Shown: piece by piece, positions 1 through 11,039 of the stretch
How the letters are laid out: each line of letters starts with the position of its first letter
How positions within the stretch are numbered: the first letter of the stretch is position 1
From: Tolypeutes matacus
Lineage: Eukaryota > Chordata > Mammalia > Cingulata > Chlamyphoridae
Length of the DNA stretch: 64,000 bases
Direction: 5' to 3'
Assembly: GCA_026826555.1 (NCBI GenBank)
Contig: JAKSZT010038899.1
Location: forward strand, 163,948 to 227,947
The notes under the pieces: generated by a model
What the model was told of the DNA's origin: nothing
Database searches by the model: none
What the model saw: only the letters and a program-made list of their open reading frames with translations
Program-made: the position numbers and the translations under genes

Positions 1-1198
1 TTGCTCAAATGTGGCCTCTCTCTAAGCCAGACTCAGCATATGGATGCATTACCTTCCCCCCAATGTGGGACATGACTCCCAGGGATGAGCCTCCCTGGCA
101 ATGAGGGATTAATACCAAGTGCAAACTGGCAACATGACTGGAAAAAACCTTGAATAAAAGGGGGAAAAAGTAAAGACATATGAGTTCAGGTGGCTAAGAG
201 ACTTCAAAGAGAGTCAGGAGGTCATCCCAGAGGTAATGCTAACGCACACCTCAGCAGGATCTCATAGAACACCAAAGTGTATATCATCCCACACAGAGGG
301 GTTCCTGAGGGCTCTGGAGACATCCAGGTCCTATATAAGGAGGGATAGCCCCAGAGACTGATGTCTTACAGGTGGGCTCTCTTTTGGAATCTGTGCTCCT
401 GAAAGTGACAGAATTGGACTCAAATAAGTCCTCCCTGCACATGGTTCATCAGTCCCTTCTATTCAAACCTATATGTGATGCTGGAGTTTTTAGGTGTACT
501 TCCAGAGACTGGAGCCTCTGGCCTACCTATGTGCCAGGTGTGCATGAAATCTCAGTGGAGCTGCAACTCCTACCCTAGCTCAATGGACTCATCCAAGTCA
601 CCTGATGAGGAGACAATGATGGGCAATGGCCATCCCAGGGAATGGAGAGGGCCTGCAGCTGCAGGCAGGATAATCCCACCCACCATATCCATGGGCTATA
701 AGCCCTCTCTCACTTGGAGGTAGAGTGGACATCACCATCCCAGTCCCCTCAGGATTGGGGGAAGAACTATGGACTAGAGTGGACTTAATGGTATTCTGTT
801 GTACACATATCATGATTCTAACAATGGAAGAAATCAAAACAGTGAGGTGGAGCCGGTGGCCACTGGACACTTTCGGGACAGGGAGGGGAAGTGCAGTTGA
901 AATACAGGGGCTTTTTCGCAACTTGGGGATTGTCCTGGGTGCCATTGTGGTGATGGATGTAGGCCATTTTAAATCAGCACACATCATTCAGAACTGTGTG
1001 GGGCAGAGTGTGGTCTGCGATGTGAACTGTAGTCTATGGTTGATGGCAAGGCCCCAGGATGTGTTGGTCCATTGAGGGTGAAGGGCCACACTCATGGGGG
1101 ATGTTTGTGAGGGATGTTGTGGGAGGTGTGGGAGGTGGGGAACATGGGAATCCCTGTAGTTTCTGTGTAATATTTAGGTAATCTAAGCACCTTTAAAA
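1..1198 (+). mobile_element. L1 3'UTR (xenarthran L1), 5' end outside the window
   Basis: Non-coding repeat module. The same roughly 1.2-kb sequence recurs at 23.6-24.9, 35.5-36.6, 47.7-48.9 (reverse) and 60.9-61.8 kb. It contains the shared landmarks TTGCTCAAATGTGGCC, AATAAAAGGGGGAAA and GGATTGGGGGAAGA. It ends in a G-rich stretch followed by the shared terminus (variants of GTAACATTTATGTAATC), and other copies continue there into poly-A. The copy at 47.7 kb is physically joined to L1 ORF2 within one insertion, so I infer that this is the long 3'UTR of an L1 lineage. The short open frames here are not conserved and are not coding. Confidence 0.7.
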
Positions 1199-1205
1199 AT
1201 ATATA

Positions 1206-1251
<46 letters not shown>
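1199..1251. repeat. (TG)n(TA)n microsatellite
   Basis: A short GT run passes directly into a long AT dinucleotide run just where the L1 tail should lie. It probably grew from the degenerate poly-A tail of the preceding element. Confidence 0.9.
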
Positions 1252-1252
<1 letters not shown>

Positions 1253-1679
1253 CATTTTTGTAAGCAAATGCACATATATGCATATATATTTATATATCAT
1301 TTTACAAATATTGGTATGTATTGTGAAAAATTTGAATTTTACCCACAATAAAATATATATATATATTTATATACACAATTTAGCTCATGAGAAGAACATT
1401 CTTAAAGTGATAATTTACAAGGCAGCAACTTTCATTCATATTTCCTTCCCAGCGCTCAATGCACTATCTTTGCTCTTTCACACCAAGAGTGGTATTAGTC
1501 CAGTGCCAAAGACACGAACTCAGAGGACAGAAATGGCACTTTTTCCCGGGTCCCAGTGATCAATCTTTTTTACCTGTGTTGGACACAGATGGGCAGGTTC
1601 CTGTCAATGAGCATGGCCAGGAAGCTGAATTTGAGCTGTGTGTGAACAAGAGCATGAATCAGGCAAGGAAAAGGCAGTG
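1252..1679. other. Unassigned AT-rich interval
   Basis: AT-rich sequence with a second small TA run near 1350-1372. The composition becomes GC-rich from about 1540. I recognise no gene or repeat. Confidence 0.5.
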
Positions 1680-2760
1680 TCCACAGCCCGCACTGGGGTG
1701 CGAGGAGTCCCAGCCAGCACCGCTGCCTGGTCAGGAGCGTTGCTGTAGGCGCTGTATGGCCTGGGCTGCAGAGGGAAGCGTGGGCTCTCAGGGTGCGCTG
1801 TTCTCTGCCTGTGCCGGAGCCTGGGCCGGGGCGGCCCAGCCAGAGAGATTCCTGGTGGTGGTTTCCGTGTGGGGTCTGGCGGCAGCCTGTGAGCCCGTGC
1901 CGCGGCCCCCATTGCTTGAGCTTGCCTTGGGCCCCAGGGCCGTGCGCCCGCGCTGCTGGCAGAGCGGCTGCCCTACGCTAGGGCCCGCACAGGCCTAGGC
2001 GTCCCCGGGTCTTCGTGCTGGCGCCGCCGTGCGCTGCCGGGAGCCCAGTGGGCCTCGCCGAGACCCTCCGACTCGGCGCGGGCAAGTGTGCAGCGCTCGC
2101 CGGGCAAACTGCCTGCTGCCTCCCGCCCTCGCCGCCTCTTTCCCGGTCGGGGGCGAGTCTGCGGTTCCCCAGGCCACCGTGGATCAGGGCGATGACTGGA
2201 GATGGCAGCGCTGGGAAGAAAGGAAACTTCTGGGGTTGGGGACCCTGAGCGCTGGAAGCTGGCAGCTGCTTCCGGCTTTCTGACCGTGTCCAGCGTCACC
2301 ACCTTGTCCGTCCCTTTCCTCCTGGGGAAGATTATGGATGTCATCTACACCAGGCCCAGTGTGGATATGTGGATATGTCAACAGTCCTAGCAGCCTCGGA
2401 CTCGTGCTCAGCTGCAGCCCACGCTCTCTGCGTCCACCGCCTGCAGACACCAGGTCAGCGTGTTGTGTTGTGTTGTGACCAGGCTGAGCGTATGGCTGTT
2501 CGCCTCCATCCTGAGGCAGGAGGTTGCTTTCTGCGCAAGACTGCAACAGGACAACTAGTCAACCGTTGCTCCTCAGACGCGGCCCTGCGGGGACGCTGGG
2601 TGATTGACAATCTCTGGACAGGCTCTGGGCTGGGGCCCCGGTCTTCTGAAGGTCTTGGCAGGATGGTACCTGGGCCTGGCTTTCTTGTGGTGCCTCTGGT
2701 TGAGGCTGGGCCTGCGGCAGCCTGTAGGACAGGAGCTGAGCTACTTGAGCTCCTCATGGC
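1680..2760 (+). pseudogene. ABCB10: ABCB10-like pseudogene (5' coding part)
   Basis: GC-rich island in AT-rich surroundings. From about 2217 the frames read, in order, like the start of the transmembrane domain of ABCB10, the mitochondrial inner-membrane ABC half-transporter. Seen are RKLLGLG, then after a frame change LAAASGFLT and [16 protein letters not shown] (about 2255-2368), then LQTPGQRVV, SILRQEVAF (about 2506-2532) and TATGQLVNRCSSDAALRGR (about 2540-2595). These pieces lie in different frames, with short gaps in between, so the copy is broken by several indels and cannot be translated. The 1680-2200 part is Arg/Pro/Gly-rich in several frames, as the ABCB10 presequence is, but I match it only by composition. 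No nucleotide-binding domain is present and identity fades after about 2600. I see no splice sites, which suits a truncated retrocopy, though a duplicated first exon is not excluded. TAP1/TAP2 or ABCB8 are less likely from the LLGKI-DVIYT-P-VD string. Confidence 0.72.
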
Positions 2761-3029
2761 CCTGTAGAGCCCACAGGCTGCAGGGGCACAGAGAGGGCAA
2801 TTTCCTGCCTTGCCCCCCCACCCCTCGCTGCCCCTTCACACCTCCAGGGTGAATTATTACCCGAGAATGGACTTTGGCCTTTCAAAATGATTACTTTGTT
2901 GCTTGTATTTTCCAAGAATGTATGAATCCAGGGTATGAAGACAGGAAAAACTAACAGGGAAGAGGAACCCTCTTGGATTCTGAGCAGTGGGGAAAAATAA
3001 GTGACTTACATCCAAAAAAAATAATTAAT
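2761..3029. other. Unassigned spacer
   Basis: A cytosine-rich run near 2810-2850, then AT-rich sequence up to the L1 target site. Nothing recognised. Confidence 0.5.
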
Positions 3030-3040
3030 AAACAGCAATG
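3030..3040 (+). repeat. L1 target-site duplication, left copy
   Basis: AAACAGCAATG is repeated exactly at 8997-9007, just after the A-rich tail of the L1. Confidence 0.8.
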
Positions 3041-4201
3041 GGGACTTCTGGGAAGTTGGCAGGCTAGTAAGATATGGGAATCTCTTCTCCAGAAAAATAG
3101 CTAGAGGACAGGCTGAAACAGCCCCGAAAAAGATCTTCTAGGGCTTAGGACAGTAGGTGAAGGCTGCACACCACCCAGAGGGGAGAGGGACAAAAGAGGG
3201 AAATCGTGATGACAAAACCGTGAGTACAAACCAGCAGTGACTACCGCTGCCAGCACCCTCCACCCCCACACTTTAGAATTCTAGGGTCTCTGGGCCTGTG
3301 ACTACAGACAAAGGGGGCTGCAGGGATCTACCACTCCAGGAAAGGGGAGAGAGAGGGACAGAGACTAAGGCTGACTCAGGTTCTGACCTGCAAATTTGGG
3401 CTACAGAGTCCCATGGACACTTCCACACCGTGGTTTTCCCTGAGATCCTACCAAGAACTGGAGAAACCCGACCCTCACAATATCCCTCTCTTCTAGCCTG
3501 GACTAACTGTTGAGGACTCCTCAGGAGAGAGGACAGTGAGCCTGGGGCTGACTCAGCTTTTGACTCACAGGTTTGATCTGCCTTGTCCTGAGAGCTCTTC
3601 CAGTCCAGGTGGGGCTGTGCCATTGTTTGCTTTGGAGCCTGCAAGGGGCTAAAGATATAAAAACCTCCCAAACTCCTCCTCTACTAACAGGGACTGATTG
3701 TTAAGGACTCAGAGGGGAGTGGAAATATTTCCTAGCTGGGAAAAGAGAGGCGGCTGCCAAAGAAGACTGGAGAACTGTCTCAGAAAGTTTGAATTACAAG
3801 TCTCTTAGCCCCCAGACAGGAAGTTCTATCACGTTGATCTGATCTGTGTCACAACAAATAAACTCCATCCAGGCATTGAATTGAGAGCTACCAAAGAGCA
3901 CCATCTCCTGGCAGACCAAGGAAGTGCACATAAGAAAATTAAAAATAAGTAGGCGAGGCTTTTCCTGGCCTCTATAGTTTCCCTGCCCAAGGCCCTAGGA
4001 AATGACTCTACAACCAACTACTGGGTCCAATGCCCAGTTTTGAGCAAACAACAGGACAATCCTAACAATCCAGGTTGAGCCAAAAATCAAAGAGCTGTGG
4101 TAACTCACAGCATCCTGCCACTAAATCCCTATGAAAAAGAAAAAGATTGAGCATCTGAATAAACTACATCCTAACCAGATGCCTAAACACCAGCAAAAAT
4201 T

Positions 4202-5054
4202 ATGAGCCATATTAAGAAAATAGAAGACATGACTCAAGAAAAGAAATACATCAAAGTCCAAGAAGAGATGCAGAATTTGAGAAATAATCAGCAAGATGAG
4301 AACAAATTGCCAAAATCAAATTAATGAGATGAAAGAGATATATGACATCAAGAAGACATTGAGCAAACACAAAGAAGAATTTGAAATCCTGAACAGAAAA
4401 GTAATGGAGTTCATGGGAATGAAAGACACAATAGGTGAAGTCAAAAACACATTTGAGGCATACAACAGCAGACTCAAAATGATAGAAGAAAGAATAAGTG
4501 ATACCAAAAACAAAGTGGCTGAAATTGAAGAGAGAAAAGAACAGAGTGAGAAAAGAATGGAAAAACTTGAGCAGGGGCTCAGAGTGTTGAATGACAACAC
4601 AAAATGCAAAAACATATGTGTCATGGGAGTTCCAGAAGGGGAAGAGAAGGAAAAAGGGCAGAGAGAGTATTTGAGGAAATAATAGCTGAAAATTTCCCAA
4701 CTCTCATGAAAGAAATAAAATCACATGTCCAAGAAGCACACCATAGCCCAGTCAGAATAAATCCAAATAGACCTATGCCAAGACACATACTTACTACTCA
4801 GAATGTCAAATGTCAACGATAAAGAGAAAATTCTCAGAGCAACAAGAGAGAAGCAAACGATCACATACAAGAGACATCCAGTAAGACTTAGTGCAGATTT
4901 CTCAGAAACCAGGGAGGTGAGAAGACAGTGGTATGGTACAATTAGGAAACTGAAAGAGAAAAACTGTCAGCCAATAATTCTTTATCCAGCAAAACTGCCC
5001 TTCAAATATGAAGGTGAGTATAAAATATTCACAAACAAACAAAAACTAAGATAG
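4202..5054 (+). pseudogene. L1 ORF1 remnant
   Basis: ORF1p is the RNA-binding, trimeric coiled-coil chaperone of L1. An ATG at 4202 opens a Lys/Glu-rich frame that stops after about 41 codons near 4325. The adjoining frame (from 4296) continues through a long charged heptad region, then NICVMGVPEGEE, the start of the RRM domain. A frame change near 4680 leads to AENFPTLMKEI, and another near 4803 leads to the C-terminal domain motif VNDKEKILRATREK. At least two frameshifts break the gene, and all the usual domains remain recognisable. Confidence 0.88.
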
Positions 5055-5230
5055 TTTGCAAAAAGAATCCAACTTTGCAGGAAATATTAAAGGAAGCCTT
5101 AGAACCCGAAAGAAAAAGGCAGGAGAGAGAGGCTTGGAGGAGAGTATAGAAGAAAAAATAGCAGAAAAGATAATCAAAAGACTAAAAAGAGAGACAAAAA
5201 CAAGATGACATATGAAAACCAAAGAATAAA

Positions 5231-8200
5231 ATGGAGGAAGTAAATAGGGCATTTACAGTAATATCATTGAATGTGAATGGATTAATCTCCCCAATCAAAA
5301 GATCCAGACTGATAGAGTGGATAAAGAAACATGAGCCATCCATATTCTGCTTACAAGAAATTCACCTAAGACCCATGGATATAAACCGGCTGAAAGTGAA
5401 AGGTTGGAAAAAGATACTCCACACGAATAGTAACCAGAAAAGAGCAGGGGTAGCTATACTAATATCCAACAAAACAGACTCTAAATCCAAAAAGTTATAA
5501 GAGATACAGTAGGCCATTATATATTAATAAAAGGGATGATCCACCAGGAAGATATAACCGTCATAAATATCTATGCATCTAACCTGTGTGCCTCAAAATA
5601 CATGAGACAAACTCTGGCAAAACTGAATGGAGAAATAGGCATTTCTACAATAATCATTGGAGACTTCAACACCCCACTCAAATCATTAGCTAGAACAACT
5701 AGGCAGAAGGTCAACAAGGAAACAGAGAAATTGAACAATATGATAAAAAATTTGGACCTAACAGACATATACAGTACACTGCATCCAAACTCAGAGGGTT
5801 ATACATTTTTCTCAAGTGCCCATGGATCTTTCTCCAGGATAGACCACATGTTGGGTCACAATGAAGCTCTCAGTAAATATAAAAAGATTGAAATTATACA
5901 AAGCACCTTCTCAGATCATAATGGAATAAAACTAGAAATCAATAACAGACCTGAAAAAAGTAAATTTGCAAATGTGTGGAGACTGAACAACACACTCCTA
6001 AATAATCAGTGAGTCAAAGAAGAAATAATAAGGATTAAAGCAACAATAAATGAATATGAGAAGAGAAAAACAATAAAGAAAATCAAAAGCTGGTTCTTTG
6101 AGAAGATCAATAAAATTGACAAACCCCTCACTAGACTAACAAAGAAAAAAAGAGAGAAGATGCAAATAAATACAATCAGAAATGAAGGGGGGAAGTTACA
6201 AATGACCTCACAGAAATAAAAAGAATCATAACAGGATATTATGAGAAACTATATGCCAAAAAACTAGACAAACTGGATGAAATGGACAAATTTCTAGAAA
6301 CACACAACCAACCTACACTGATGCTACAATAAATACAAGAACTTAACAAACCAATCACAATTAAGGAGATTGAATCTATCATAAAATATCTCCCAGCAAA
6401 AAAAATCCAGGACCAGATGGCTTCACAGATGAATTCTACCAAGCATTTCAAAAAGAATTAATACCAATCCTTTTTAAATTCTTCCAAAAAATTGAAGAGG
6501 AGGGAAAATTACCCAACACATTTTATGAAGCCAACATCACCCTAATACCAAAGCCAAATAAAGCTTCCACAAGAAAAAAAAATTACAGACCAATCTCTCT
6601 AATGAACATAGATACAAAAATTCTCAACAAAACACTTGCAAATCAAATCAAACAGTATATTAAAAGACTTATACATCACGACCAAGTGGGATTTATTCCT
6701 CATATGCAAGGCTGGTTCAACATAAGAAAATCCATCATTGTAATACACCACATTAACAAATTGAAGGAAAAAAATCACATGATCATCTCAATAGATACAC
6801 AAACGCATGTGTCAAAATCCAGCATACTTTTTTTGATAAAAACACTTCAAAAGATAGGAATAGAAGGAAAACTCCTAAATATGATAAAAGGCATATATCA
6901 AAAACCCACAGCCAACATCATAATCAATGGGGAAAGGTTGAAAGCTTTCCCTCTAAGATCAGGAGCAAAACAAGGATTCCCAATCTCACCATTGTTATTC
7001 AATATTGTACTAGAAGTTCTAGCTAGGGTAATTAGACAAGAAAAAAAATTAAAGGTGTCCAAATAGGAAAAGAGGAAGTAAAACTCTCACTGTTTGTGGA
7101 TGACATGATCTTGTACTTAGAAAATCCTGAAGTATCCACAGTAAAGCGACTTGAACCAATAAATTAGTCAGCAAAGTGCCAAGAAATAAGATCGACACAC
7201 TAAAATCAGTAATGTATTTGTACACTAGTACTGAACAACTTGAGGAGGAAATCAGGGGGAAAATTCCATTTTCAATAGCAACAAAAAGACTCAAATACCT
7301 AGGAGTTAATTTAACCAAAGAAGTACAGGACATATATGCAGAAAACTACAAAACAATGCTAAAAGAAATTTAAAAAGACCTAAACAAATGGAAAGACATT
7401 CCGTGTTCATGGATTGGAAGAATAAATATCGTGAAGATGTCAATCTTGCCCAAACTGATGTACAGATTCAATGCAATACCAATCAAAATCCCAACAGCTT
7501 ACTTTACAGAATTAGAGAAGGCAATTACCAAATTCATCTGGAAGGGTAAGTGCACCCAAATAGCCAAAAGCATTCTAAAAAAGAAGAGCAATGTGGGAAG
7601 AATTTCACAGCCTGACCTTGAAACCTATTACAAAGCTACAATGGTCAAAACAGCATAATACTGGCATAAAGATAGACACATTGATCAGTGGAATAGAATT
7701 GAGAATCCAGAAATATACCCTCACCTATACAGTCAACTGGTTTTTGACAAACCTGCCAAGCCCAGGCTAATGGGAAAAAAAAACAGTCTCTTCAACAAAT
7801 GGTGTTGCGAGAACTGGATATCTATAACCAAAAGAATGAAAGAGGACCCCTATCTCACCCCCTATACAAGAATCAACTCAAAATGGATCAAAGATCTAAA
7901 TATAAAAGCTAGGACCATAAAACTACTAGAAGAAAGTGGAGGGAAACATCTTCAAGATCTTGAAGTGGGTGGTGGTTTCTTGGACCTTACACCCAAAGCA
8001 CATGCAACAAAAGAAAAAATAGATAAATGGGACCTCCTCAAAATTAACACTTTAGCACCTCACAGGACTTTGTCAGAAGGGTGAAAAGGCAGCCAACTGA
8101 ATGGGAAAAATATTTGGAAATCACATATCTGATAAGGGTTCAATATCCAGGATATATAAAGAGATGTTACAACTCAACAATAAAAAGACAAATGACCCAG

Positions 8201-8830
8201 TTAAAAAATGGGCAAAAGACTTGAATAGACATTTCTCCAAAGAAAAAATACAAATGGCAAAAAAAAAAAAAAAAAAAAAAACACATGAAGAAATGTTCAA
8301 CATCACTCATGATTAGGGAAATGCAAATCAAAACTACAATGAAATATCATTTCACACCTATCAGAATGGCCACTATTAAAAAGACAGAGAACTGCAAGTG
8401 TTGGAGAGGATGTGGAGAGGTAGGAACACTTCTTCACTGTTGGTGGGAATGCAGAATGGTACAACCACTCTGGAGGACTATTTGGCAGTTTCTAAAGAAG
8501 TTGAATATAGACTTGCCATGTGACCCTGCAATACCAGTACTGGGTATATACCCAGAAGAACTGAGAGCAGTGACACGAACAGACATCTGCACACTGATGT
8601 TCATAGCAACATTATTCATGATTGCCAAAAGTTGGAAACAACCAGGTGTCCATCAACAGATGAATGGATAAATAAACTGGTCCATTCACACAATTGAATT
8701 TTATGCAGCTGTAAGAAAAAATGAAGTCGTAAAGCATATGACAACATGGATGAACCTGGAGGACATAATGTGAGCGAAGCAAGCCAGACACAAAAGGACA
8801 AATATTGTATGAATGCATTACTATGAACCA
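5231..8830 (+). pseudogene. L1 ORF2 remnant (endonuclease and reverse transcriptase)
   Basis: The first ATG of the frame is at 5231. The endonuclease domain is visible as ISLNVNGL (catalytic Asn region), FCLQEIHL (Glu), IIIGDFNTPL, and SFSRIDHMLGH with FSDHNGIKLEI (catalytic Asp/His region), interrupted by stops near 5500 and 6010. The reverse-transcriptase domain starts around 6600 ([39 protein letters not shown]). The active-site box near 7093 reads FVDDMILY instead of the usual FADD. The Cys-rich C-terminus ([19 protein letters not shown]) lies at about 8427-8487. The remnant is shorter than an intact ORF2 of about 3.8 kb, with material missing between endonuclease and RT (about 6000-6200). 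A poly-A slippage tract sits at 8260-8281. Confidence 0.9.
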
Positions 8831-8996
8831 AATATATTGTGTAACATATTGTTTGATTAAAAATAATAATCCATATGTATCCATTACATTTAATTGAGAA
8901 ATGTATATATTTATTCATCTGTTTACTTTTTAGTTTTTAATTATTCATATTTTCAATTATTAAATGTACAAAATAAAGTAAAAAAGAAAAACAAAA

Positions 8997-9007
8997 AAAC
9001 AGCAATG
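8997..9007 (+). repeat. L1 target-site duplication, right copy
   Basis: AAACAGCAATG, identical to 3030-3040, directly after the A-rich L1 tail. Confidence 0.8.
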
Positions 9008-9214
9008 AAGTTGCCATTATTACCTTCACAAGACCAAGAGGATAATTCCCTTCCTCCTTTCCTAAGAGGGGAAATAAATTCAATTCTTTCAGCTAATGTC
9101 ATTTCATACTCCTCTAAGATGAACTAGATACACTTCCCAGAGCCTTTTTTTCCCTTCCCTTAACTGGGTAGCCACAGCATTGTCATATCTGTTTACCTCC
9201 TTTCTTCGAAAAAT
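9008..9214. other. Unassigned interval
   Basis: Flank of the L1 with no gene or repeat recognised. It continues the pre-insertion sequence from 3029. Confidence 0.4.
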
Positions 9215-9480
9215 GTTTTAATGTGGACCAGCACTGTCCAGTGGGAATTTAATGTGAGCCGCATAATGGACTTTAAAAATTTATAGTTGTTATCTTTTAA
9301 AAAGTAAAAAGAGATGAGATTAATTTTAATTAACCCAATATAAACAAAATATTGCCATTTCAACATGTAATTAATATGCTAATGAAAATTATTGATGTTT
9401 TTTATATTATTTTTCATATTAAAATTTCAAAGTCCAATGTATGTTTTATACTTATGGAACATCTCAATTCAAATGCTAAA
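9215..9480. repeat. Old eutherian interspersed repeat (GCACTGTCCA type)
   Basis: It begins GGACCAGCACTGTCCAGTGG and continues with AATGTGAGCC, AATTTTAATTAACCCAATAT and ATTTCAACATGTAATTAAT. These landmarks belong to a common old eutherian repeat, probably a DNA-transposon relic, whose exact name I cannot give. It has diverged strongly. Confidence 0.5.
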
Positions 9481-10099
9481 ATTTTATTGGATGTGCTTGA
9501 TCTGTATTTAGATTTCATAAAATTTGCAGTTGATAAAGTAGATTCACATATCCATTCTTTCATACCCACTTAAAAAGTTTGCAATAACTGAGTCATGTAT
9601 GAATTTCATAATTTAAATTAATTAAAATCAAATAAAATATTAAAAAGTCAATGGAAGAACACAGGTTGATTATGATGGCAAATGGATTGGGAGCAACCCA
9701 AATGGTGCCATCAGCTCCTGCCAGAGACACTAGGAAGTAGTTGGTAGGCTTCTGCAGCTTGCTCCATGTGCTACTTTGGCTCACACCAGCTCCTTGCCTG
9801 CCACAGACAGCATGGACATCGTCAGCTCCAGCCTCAAGTGCAACATGTCCTGCACTTCAATGGCATGGACAGACTGGCTTGTCTCCAGGGGTTGGCCATG
9901 TGGGCCACAGGGCAGCTGTGTGGCCCTACCAGGCATAACCAAAGCACCCAGACTGCATGTCTGCCTGCTGCAACTGGCCCACCCTATTATATGCTCTTTA
10001 ACATAGATTTTAGTTATTGTTTTACATATTTGCCTTTTATGTCATGTGGGGAGGAAAGCAGTTAAAAATCCAAAGTTAAATACCACAGCTTTTATATTT
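9481..10099. other. Unassigned interval with a GC-richer core
   Basis: 9650-9990 is richer in GC than its surroundings and has three overlapping plus-strand open frames of 65-99 codons. None matches a protein I know, and no frame is preferred. It could be an old retrocopy fragment. Confidence 0.3.
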
Positions 10100-10310
10100 A
10101 CCTATATAGCTATCTTTACCAATGCTTTTATTTCTTCTTATGCTTTCATATCACCCTTTAGGATCCTTTTAGTTCAGCTTTAAGGCCCACCTTTGGTATT
10201 TCTTGTAAGGCAGGTCTTGTGGTAATGTAATCCTTCAGCTCTTGTTTATCTGGTAATGTCTTAATTTCTCCTTTATTTTTCAAGGAAATTAAAATTAACT
10301 ATTATTTCTT
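10100..10310 (-). mobile_element. Old L1 fragment
   Basis: On the plus strand it reads TTTAGTTCAGCTTTAAGG, TTTCTTGTAAGGCAGGTC and CTGGTAATGTCTTAATTTC. This T-rich text is typical of the reverse complement of the ORF1-side region of ancient mammalian L1s. Similar text of the same class resumes at 13.4-14.1 kb. Confidence 0.5.
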
Positions 10311-10549
10311 GTTCATCCCTATTTCTTTATTTTGTTCAGAACATGTTTTCCCAGTTTCCTTTAGTTCTTTCTCTATGGATCCCTTTAGCTCATTGAAAAT
10401 TTCAAGTTGATTTAACATGTTTGATTAATAGTCATAATATATTGGCTTTCTCAGGGATGTATTCTGTCAAGTTATTTTATATTCCTGTGGATATAACATG
10501 TTTTCTTGTTTCTTTTTTTTAAAATTTATTTGTTGTTACTGTTGAGAAC

Positions 10550-10561
10550 TCTATATTCTTT
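10550..10561. repeat. SINE target-site duplication, left copy
   Basis: TCTATATTCTTT, repeated at 10751-10762. Confidence 0.8.
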
Positions 10562-10750
10562 TTTTTTTTTTTTAAGATTTTTAAAAAAATTTATTTATTC
10601 ATTTATCACCCCCTTGCTGCTTGTGCTTGCTGGGTAAGCTAACCACGCCGTGCGGATGGGCTTGCCCTCACCAGGAGCCCCAGGAACTGAACCCGGGGCC
10701 TCCCACATGGTAAAAGGGAGCCCTACTGATTGAGCCACAGCCGCTTCCCA
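10562..10750 (-). mobile_element. DAS-SINE (tRNA-derived armadillo SINE)
   Basis: In reverse complement it starts GGGAAGCGGCTGTGGCTCAA, the tRNA-like head with the A-box region. The B-box region follows (GGGTTCAGTTCC), then the tail ending in AATAAATAAAT and poly-A. Pol III transcribed, non-autonomous and mobilised by L1. It is complete and flanked by 12-bp direct repeats. Some CpG sites are lost compared with the copy at 56.1 kb. Confidence 0.93.
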
Positions 10751-10762
10751 TCTATATTCTTT
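10751..10762. repeat. SINE target-site duplication, right copy
   Basis: TCTATATTCTTT, identical to 10550-10561. Confidence 0.8.
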
Positions 10763-11039
10763 ATATTATATTTTTACTATGGAAATCAAATTATTTTAGT
10801 TTCTTGATAAGGGCTAGAGCTGTCAGTTAGTGGCTAGTCATATTGGTTTTGCTACCAAACTGGTAATGGAAACATGAAAAGTGATAGATAAAAAAAAGAG
10901 ATACTGACTTTTTAACTCCTCTGCCACTTTTGCTTGAGTGGGATTGATACAATGAACAGCATTACCACCTCCTCAGGGATCTAAATTAGCTGATCAAAAG
11001 CAGCAAACTGCAACAGAGTACAAATCCCTAGACTTTTAA
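10763..11039. other. Unassigned AT-rich interval
   Basis: No gene or repeat recognised. Confidence 0.4.

Larger units (their letters stand above)
3041..8996 (+). mobile_element. Full-length, inactive L1 (LINE-1)
   Basis: An autonomous non-LTR retrotransposon of about 5.96 kb with all parts in order: 5'UTR starting GGGGACTTCTGGGAAG (3041 to about 4201), ORF1 remnant, short inter-ORF spacer, ORF2 remnant, and a short AT-rich 3'UTR ending in AATAAAG and an A-rich tail. The 11-bp direct repeats at both ends show that it arrived as one full-length target-primed insertion. Both ORFs carry frameshifts and stops, so it is dead. The 3' end (TTGAGAAATGTATATATTT and following) recurs at 49.4-49.6 kb, but it is unlike the long 3'UTR found elsewhere in the window, so at least two L1 subfamilies are present. 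Confidence 0.92.

Noticed and set aside
725..1075. A 116-codon plus-strand open frame
   Set aside because: It lies in a repeated L1 3'UTR, and other copies do not keep the frame.
1459..1998. A 179-codon plus-strand open frame as a gene
   Set aside because: GC-rich chance frame overlapping the degenerate 5' part of the ABCB10-like pseudogene. No conserved motif in this frame.
1680..2760. TAP2/TAP1 (MHC) identity for the ABC-transporter relic
   Set aside because: The LLGKI-DVIYT-P-VD and SILRQEVAF strings fit ABCB10 better, and no other MHC signals are present.
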